Of a stretch of DNA of 64,000 bases, positions 60,781 through 64,000 are shown piece by piece. The translations under genes were made by a program, and so were the position numbers. Every line of letters begins with the position of its first letter. Position 1 is the first letter of the stretch. Source of the DNA: Mycolicibacterium rufum (GTDB lineage: Bacteria; Actinomycetota; Actinomycetes; Mycobacteriales; Mycobacteriaceae). The stretch is from NCBI RefSeq assembly GCF_022374875.2, contig NZ_CP092427.2, forward strand, positions 2,418,001 through 2,482,000. The letters run 5' to 3'. The notes under the pieces were generated by a model that saw only the letters and a program-made list of their open reading frames with translations, was not told the origin of the DNA and did no database searches.

Positions 60781-60975
60781 ATGAGCAGCGTTTCCGCCGA
60801 TCGTGAGCTGTGCATCCAGGCGGGCAACTGCGTGATGGTGGCGTCGGAAGTCTTCGATCAGGACGACGACGGCATCGTGGTCGTCCTCGCCGACGAGGTC
60901 ACCGGGGAGGCCGCCGAGCACGCCCGGGAAGCCGTCAAGCTGTGTCCGGCAAGCGCGTTGACGCTGCGGGAGTGA
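60781..60975 (+). CDS. [3Fe-4S] ferredoxin, P450 partner
   Basis: This is a 64-residue ferredoxin with Cys11, Cys17 and Cys55. The spacing CIQAGNC has Ala at the place of the fourth Cys, so a 3Fe-4S cluster is expected, as for other mycobacterial P450 ferredoxins. GGGAGGGG lies upstream of the ATG. Co-transcribed with the P450. Its last 41 bases overlap the convergent membrane-protein gene. Confidence 0.9.
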   Translation: MSSVSADRELCIQAGNCVMVASEVFDQDDDGIVVVLADEVTGEAAEHAREAVKLCPASALTLRE

Positions 60976-61606
60976 CGAGCAGCAGCACGCTGACGACCAG
61001 CACCCAGACCGGGAACGCGACCGTCGTCCAGGGGCTGACGTCACTGGCGATCAGCACCGCGACGGCGACCAGGTAGGTCGCGATCACCAGCCAGCGCGGC
61101 ATCAACCGGGTGCGCAGCCAGATGGTGGCCAGCGACATCATGAACACCGCGGCCATCCGCAGCGCGTAGGTGTTGGTGAGCGCGACCAGCAGCCCCTGCC
61201 CGAAAGCGGCCACCTCCGTGCGGGTTCCGGCCTCCGCGACGAACTGCTTGCTCGCCAGCAGCCCCGCTCCGACGGCCGTCCCCGCGAAGACCATGGCCAG
61301 GAACAGCAGCCCGCTGCCGATGAACACCGTGGTGAAGAACCGGTCTTCGAGCCGGCCGAGGCCGTCGCGCAGCACCCCGATGAACCACAGGAACGCGATG
61401 CCGGAGAACGGCATCAGCACGATCGCCACCTTCAATCGCCCACTCGTGCCGTCGATCCACTGCGACCCCAGTTCAGCACCCGGGGGCAGCGACGTGCGCA
61501 GCACCACCAGCACCGTGCCGAACAGCAGCGCGAACAGCACCCCGGCCAGCGCCGCCGCCCGCGGCGTGGTCAGGCTGCGCAGTTGGCCTCCGGTCGCGTG
61601 GGTCAC
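60935..61606 (-). CDS. Multi-pass membrane protein, unknown function
   Basis: This is a roughly 223-residue protein with about six hydrophobic segments (AALAGVLFALLFGTVLVV, VAIVLMPFSGIAFLWFIGVL, FIGSGLLFLAMVFAGTAVGAGLL and others). No family recognised. A GTG at 61606 is preferred because it lies just after the GGDEF gene stop; an ATG at 61654 would overlap that gene by 44 bases. Confidence 0.7.
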   Translation of the reverse strand: MTHATGGQLRSLTTPRAAALAGVLFALLFGTVLVVLRTSLPPGAELGSQWIDGTSGRLKVAIVLMPFSGIAFLWFIGVLRDGLGRLEDRFFTTVFIGSGLLFLAMVFAGTAVGAGLLASKQFVAEAGTRTEVAAFGQGLLVALTNTYALRMAAVFMMSLATIWLRTRLMPRWLVIATYLVAVAVLIASDVSPWTTVAFPVWVLVVSVLLLVTPAASTRLPDTA

Positions 61607-61610
61607 GGCG

Positions 61611-62741
61611 TCATCCTGGCACGCCGGATCCCTCCGCGGCGGAAACTCCGTCATCGGCGCTCACCGTCCGATTGCCGCCGGCACTCTTGGCCCGGTACAT
61701 CGCGGCGTCGGCACGCTCCAGCAACGCCCGGACCGCCCGGGGCAGCTCGTCCCCGGCCGTCCACGCCGTGGCCACGCCGACACTGATGGTCGGCACCGTC
61801 GCGCCGTCGCAGCGGGCCACCGCCTCGTGCAGCTGGCCGGCCACCTGCAGCACGGTGCGGGGTCCCGCGTCGACGACGAGGACGAATTCCTCGCCGCCGG
61901 TGCGGGCGATCACCGACCGCACCCGCAGCGACGTCACCGCATCGCGCGCGGCGTTGGCCACCGACACCAGCACCCGGTCCCCGGTGTCGTGACCGTGCGC
62001 GTCGTTGATCGCCTTGAACTTGTCGATGTCGACGGCCAGCACGCCGATCTGCGCGCCGCCCGCGGGCACCAGACCGGTGATCTCCTCGTCCAGTCCGCGC
62101 CGGTTGAGCAGCCGGGTCAGCGGATCGTAGAGCGCGTCGACCGCTCCCATCCGCAGCGCCAGCAGGTAGGACTGCACGATCACCGGCACCCCGACCACCG
62201 TGGGCAGCAGCACCAGCACGCGCACCGTGACCACGGCCGGTTCGGCGGTGTCCTGGGCCAGCGCCAGGCCGTAGAGCCATCCGAACGCCGCGACGGTGAA
62301 GGCCAGATGCAGCGCGAGCGCGCGCGGACCGTGGGCCACCACGATGTAGATGCCGTTGGCCGCCAGCAGCGCCAGGCCGGGCATCGCGACGAAAGCGTCC
62401 TGATAACAGGCGATCACGGTGAGCACCGCGAGATCGGCGTAGACCGCGAAGGCCACCGACTGCCGTTCCGAGGGGAAGGGGCCGACGATCCAGATCACGC
62501 CCAGCACCGCCGAACTGATCGCGACGACCATCACCAGCGGCTGCCCGGTGACCGCACCTCCGTCGCGGGACGCCCACACCACGGTCAACAGCGCGGTCAG
62601 CCCATAGAGCAGCGAGAAGACGCCGATGAAGACCTGGTGGATCCGCAGCATCCCCCGTGCGCGCAGATGCCGTGCGGTCCAGGCGAAGTCGAACGGCTGC
62701 CGCCACCAGATCCGCAGGAACTCGCGGAAGCCCTTCTCCAT
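61611..62741 (-). CDS. Membrane diguanylate cyclase (GGDEF)
   Basis: This is a 376-residue protein. Residues about 30-205 hold six membrane helices of a MASE-like sensor (IHQVFIGVFSLLYGLTALLTVV first), and residues about 205-370 are a GGDEF domain: DPLTRLLNRRGLDEEI, VDIDKFKAINDAHGHDTGD and RTGGEEFVLVV (active site). It should make cyclic di-GMP. The RxxD inhibitory site expected five residues before GGEEF is absent (RSVIA is found), so product inhibition may be weak. Confidence 0.88.
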   Translation of the reverse strand: MEKGFREFLRIWWRQPFDFAWTARHLRARGMLRIHQVFIGVFSLLYGLTALLTVVWASRDGGAVTGQPLVMVVAISSAVLGVIWIVGPFPSERQSVAFAVYADLAVLTVIACYQDAFVAMPGLALLAANGIYIVVAHGPRALALHLAFTVAAFGWLYGLALAQDTAEPAVVTVRVLVLLPTVVGVPVIVQSYLLALRMGAVDALYDPLTRLLNRRGLDEEITGLVPAGGAQIGVLAVDIDKFKAINDAHGHDTGDRVLVSVANAARDAVTSLRVRSVIARTGGEEFVLVVDAGPRTVLQVAGQLHEAVARCDGATVPTISVGVATAWTAGDELPRAVRALLERADAAMYRAKSAGGNRTVSADDGVSAAEGSGVPG

Positions 62742-62760
62742 CGCCCCCCTGACGGAACCG

Positions 62761-63396
62761 CTACGGCTGCCCCGGGAGCAGCCGGATCATCAATCCGTTG
62801 GCCTCGGCGAGCAGGTCGCCGTCCGGGTTGCGCAACTCGGCGTTGACGAATGCCTTGCGGCCCTGAGCCTCCCGCAACCAGCCCCGCGCGGTGAGTATCG
62901 TGTCGATCGGCGTCACCTTGCGGTAGTCCACGTGCAGGAACGCGGTCCGGCTGATCGGACGTCCGGTCGCGTGGATCACCATCCCGAACACGGAGTCGAA
63001 CAACAGCGGCAGCACCCCACCGTGCACGGCGTGGTTCCCGCCCACCGAGAACCGGCTGAACTGCACCTCCAGTACGACTGCGTCGGCGGTGAACTCGGTG
63101 ACCCGGTACGGCGGCATCAGCAGGCTGCCCGCGCCGGGCAGCGCCGGCACCCGGTTCGCCGGACCCACCCCCTCGCCGGCTTCGAACGGCGCCAACAGGT
63201 CGTTCAGCGACTCGGCCAGGTCGGCGGCGCGGTCCCAGGTGGCGGGGTCGGGGTCGGCGGACACCGCCAGGTCCTGGGCGCGGCGCATGGCGGTCAGGAA
63301 CCGGCCGAAACCCGGACCCGGCGTGGCAGGCTCGAAATTCGGGAAACCGCCGTGGCTGTCGTAGTCCGGATCCAGCGCCCGGGGATCGTCATTCAC
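62761..63396 (-). CDS. PaaI-like thioesterase (Rv0356c-like)
   Basis: This is a 211-residue hotdog-fold protein: [26 protein letters not shown] holds the usual HGG motif, and [15 protein letters not shown] and [22 protein letters not shown] follow the family pattern. It probably hydrolyses an acyl-CoA. GTG start overlaps the purA stop as GTGA, matching the purA neighbour in M. tuberculosis. Confidence 0.82.
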   Translation of the reverse strand: MNDDPRALDPDYDSHGGFPNFEPATPGPGFGRFLTAMRRAQDLAVSADPDPATWDRAADLAESLNDLLAPFEAGEGVGPANRVPALPGAGSLLMPPYRVTEFTADAVVLEVQFSRFSVGGNHAVHGGVLPLLFDSVFGMVIHATGRPISRTAFLHVDYRKVTPIDTILTARGWLREAQGRKAFVNAELRNPDGDLLAEANGLMIRLLPGQP

Positions 63397-64000
63397 GCGA
63401 GCACGTCGCGGCGCACGATCGTCTGATCGCGCCCCGGGCCGACACCGATGCACGAGACATGGGCTCCCGCAAGCTCTTCCAGACGCAGCACGTAGTCGCG
63501 CGCCTTGGCGGGCAGGTCGTCGAACTCGCGCGCGCCCGAGATGTCCTCCCACCAGCCGGGCAGTTCCTCGTAGACGGGCTCGGCGCGGGCGATGTCGCTC
63601 TGGGTCATCGGCATCTCGTCGGTGCGCTTGCCGTCCACGGTGTAGCCGACGCAGATCGGCACCGTCTCGAGGCTCGACAGCACGTCGAGTTTGGTCAGGA
63701 AGTAGTCGGTGATCCCGTTGACCCGGGTGGCGTAGCGCGCGATGACCGCGTCGAACCATCCGCAGCGGCGGCGCCGGCCGGTGGTGACCCCGACCTCGCC
63801 CCCGGTCTTGGCCAGGTACTCGCCGTACTCGTCGAACAGCTCGGTCGGGAACGGACCCGAGCCGACCCGCGTGGTGTAGGCCTTGAGAATGCCCAGCACC
63901 GTGGTGATGCGGGTGGGACCGATGCCCGAGCCGACGGCCGCCCCGCCCGACGTCGGATTCGACGACGTGACAAAGGGATACGTGCCGTGGTCGACGTCGA
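63393..64000 (-). CDS. purA: Adenylosuccinate synthetase PurA, C-terminal part
   Basis: This is the C-terminal roughly 202 residues of PurA; the gene continues beyond the window. The enzyme joins IMP and aspartate using GTP in AMP synthesis. Visible are [63 protein letters not shown] and [16 protein letters not shown], all diagnostic. The 3' end overlaps the thioesterase gene. Confidence 0.95.
   Translation of the reverse strand, partial: DVDHGTYPFVTSSNPTSGGAAVGSGIGPTRITTVLGILKAYTTRVGSGPFPTELFDEYGEYLAKTGGEVGVTTGRRRRCGWFDAVIARYATRVNGITDYFLTKLDVLSSLETVPICVGYTVDGKRTDEMPMTQSDIARAEPVYEELPGWWEDISGAREFDDLPAKARDYVLRLEELAGAHVSCIGVGPGRDQTIVRRDVLA

Overview
The window is GC-rich actinobacterial DNA and almost certainly comes from a mycobacterium, most likely an environmental Mycolicibacterium-type species. 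The strongest evidence is gene order. A block from about 28.2 to 41.9 kb runs thiG-thiS-thiO / thiE / mutT3 / glnX-glnH-pknG / STAS / ackA-pta / exonuclease-like / fgd1, which is the Mycobacterium tuberculosis Rv0407-Rv0417 neighbourhood with a few additions. lpqL (Rv0418-like), metZ-rhodanese-purT (Rv0389-Rv0391-like) and a thioesterase next to purA (Rv0356c-Rv0357c-like) lie around it. F420-dependent Fgd1 and the GlnX/GlnH/PknG amino-acid-sensing set are typical of this group.

Layout. (1) 1-20.4 kb: the end of a uracil/xanthine permease, then an accessory catabolic locus: acyl-CoA dehydrogenase, DadA-like oxidase plus cupin, NDP-forming acyl-CoA synthetase, CrtI-like oxidoreductase, TetR regulator, a PotABCD-type polyamine ABC importer, a class III aminotransferase and a Rieske oxygenase. 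Three divergent promoters in it carry nearly the same 16-bp palindrome, so the locus looks like one TetR regulon for uptake and breakdown of an amine-containing compound. (2) 7.7-13.5 kb: a lower-GC island inserted into that locus. It holds a two-gene operon: a 1465-residue caspase-like/STAND NTPase/WD40 protein and a Ser-His-Asp alpha/beta hydrolase, joined by a 4-base overlap. This looks like a conflict (defence or abortive-infection) system and is the most interesting item here. (3) 20.4-31.3 kb: tandem M28 lipoprotein peptidases (one with a broken active site), an epoxide-hydrolase-like protein, an EthA-like monooxygenase, and an overlapping chain thiO-thiS-thiG-SGNH hydrolase-ABC ATPase-ABC permease. 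(4) 31.4-45 kb: the GlnX-GlnH-PknG operon, acetate-kinase pathway, fgd1 and several small enzymes and regulators, including an ArsR cassette.

(5) 45-49.7 kb: an HNH endonuclease (13E12-type) gene broken by an IS256-family element with an 8-bp target duplication. That element is itself broken by an IS110-family element. Removing each insertion restores the reading frame exactly. The IS110 non-coding end forms a hairpin with a loop that contains 9 bases identical to its own insertion site including a CT core, which is what a bridge RNA should look like. (6) 49.8-64 kb: SDR, Lrp, rhodanese, TetR and hydrolase genes; a MarR-purT-DUF-rhodanese-metZ operon divergent from an MMPL transporter; a P450-ferredoxin pair; a membrane protein; a diguanylate cyclase; a thioesterase; and the C-terminal part of purA, which runs off the window.

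All calls come from reading translations and DNA by eye. No database search was run, and synteny statements rest on remembered M. tuberculosis gene order. Start sites were chosen from ATG/GTG position, ribosome-binding sites and gene overlaps, and may differ by a few codons.
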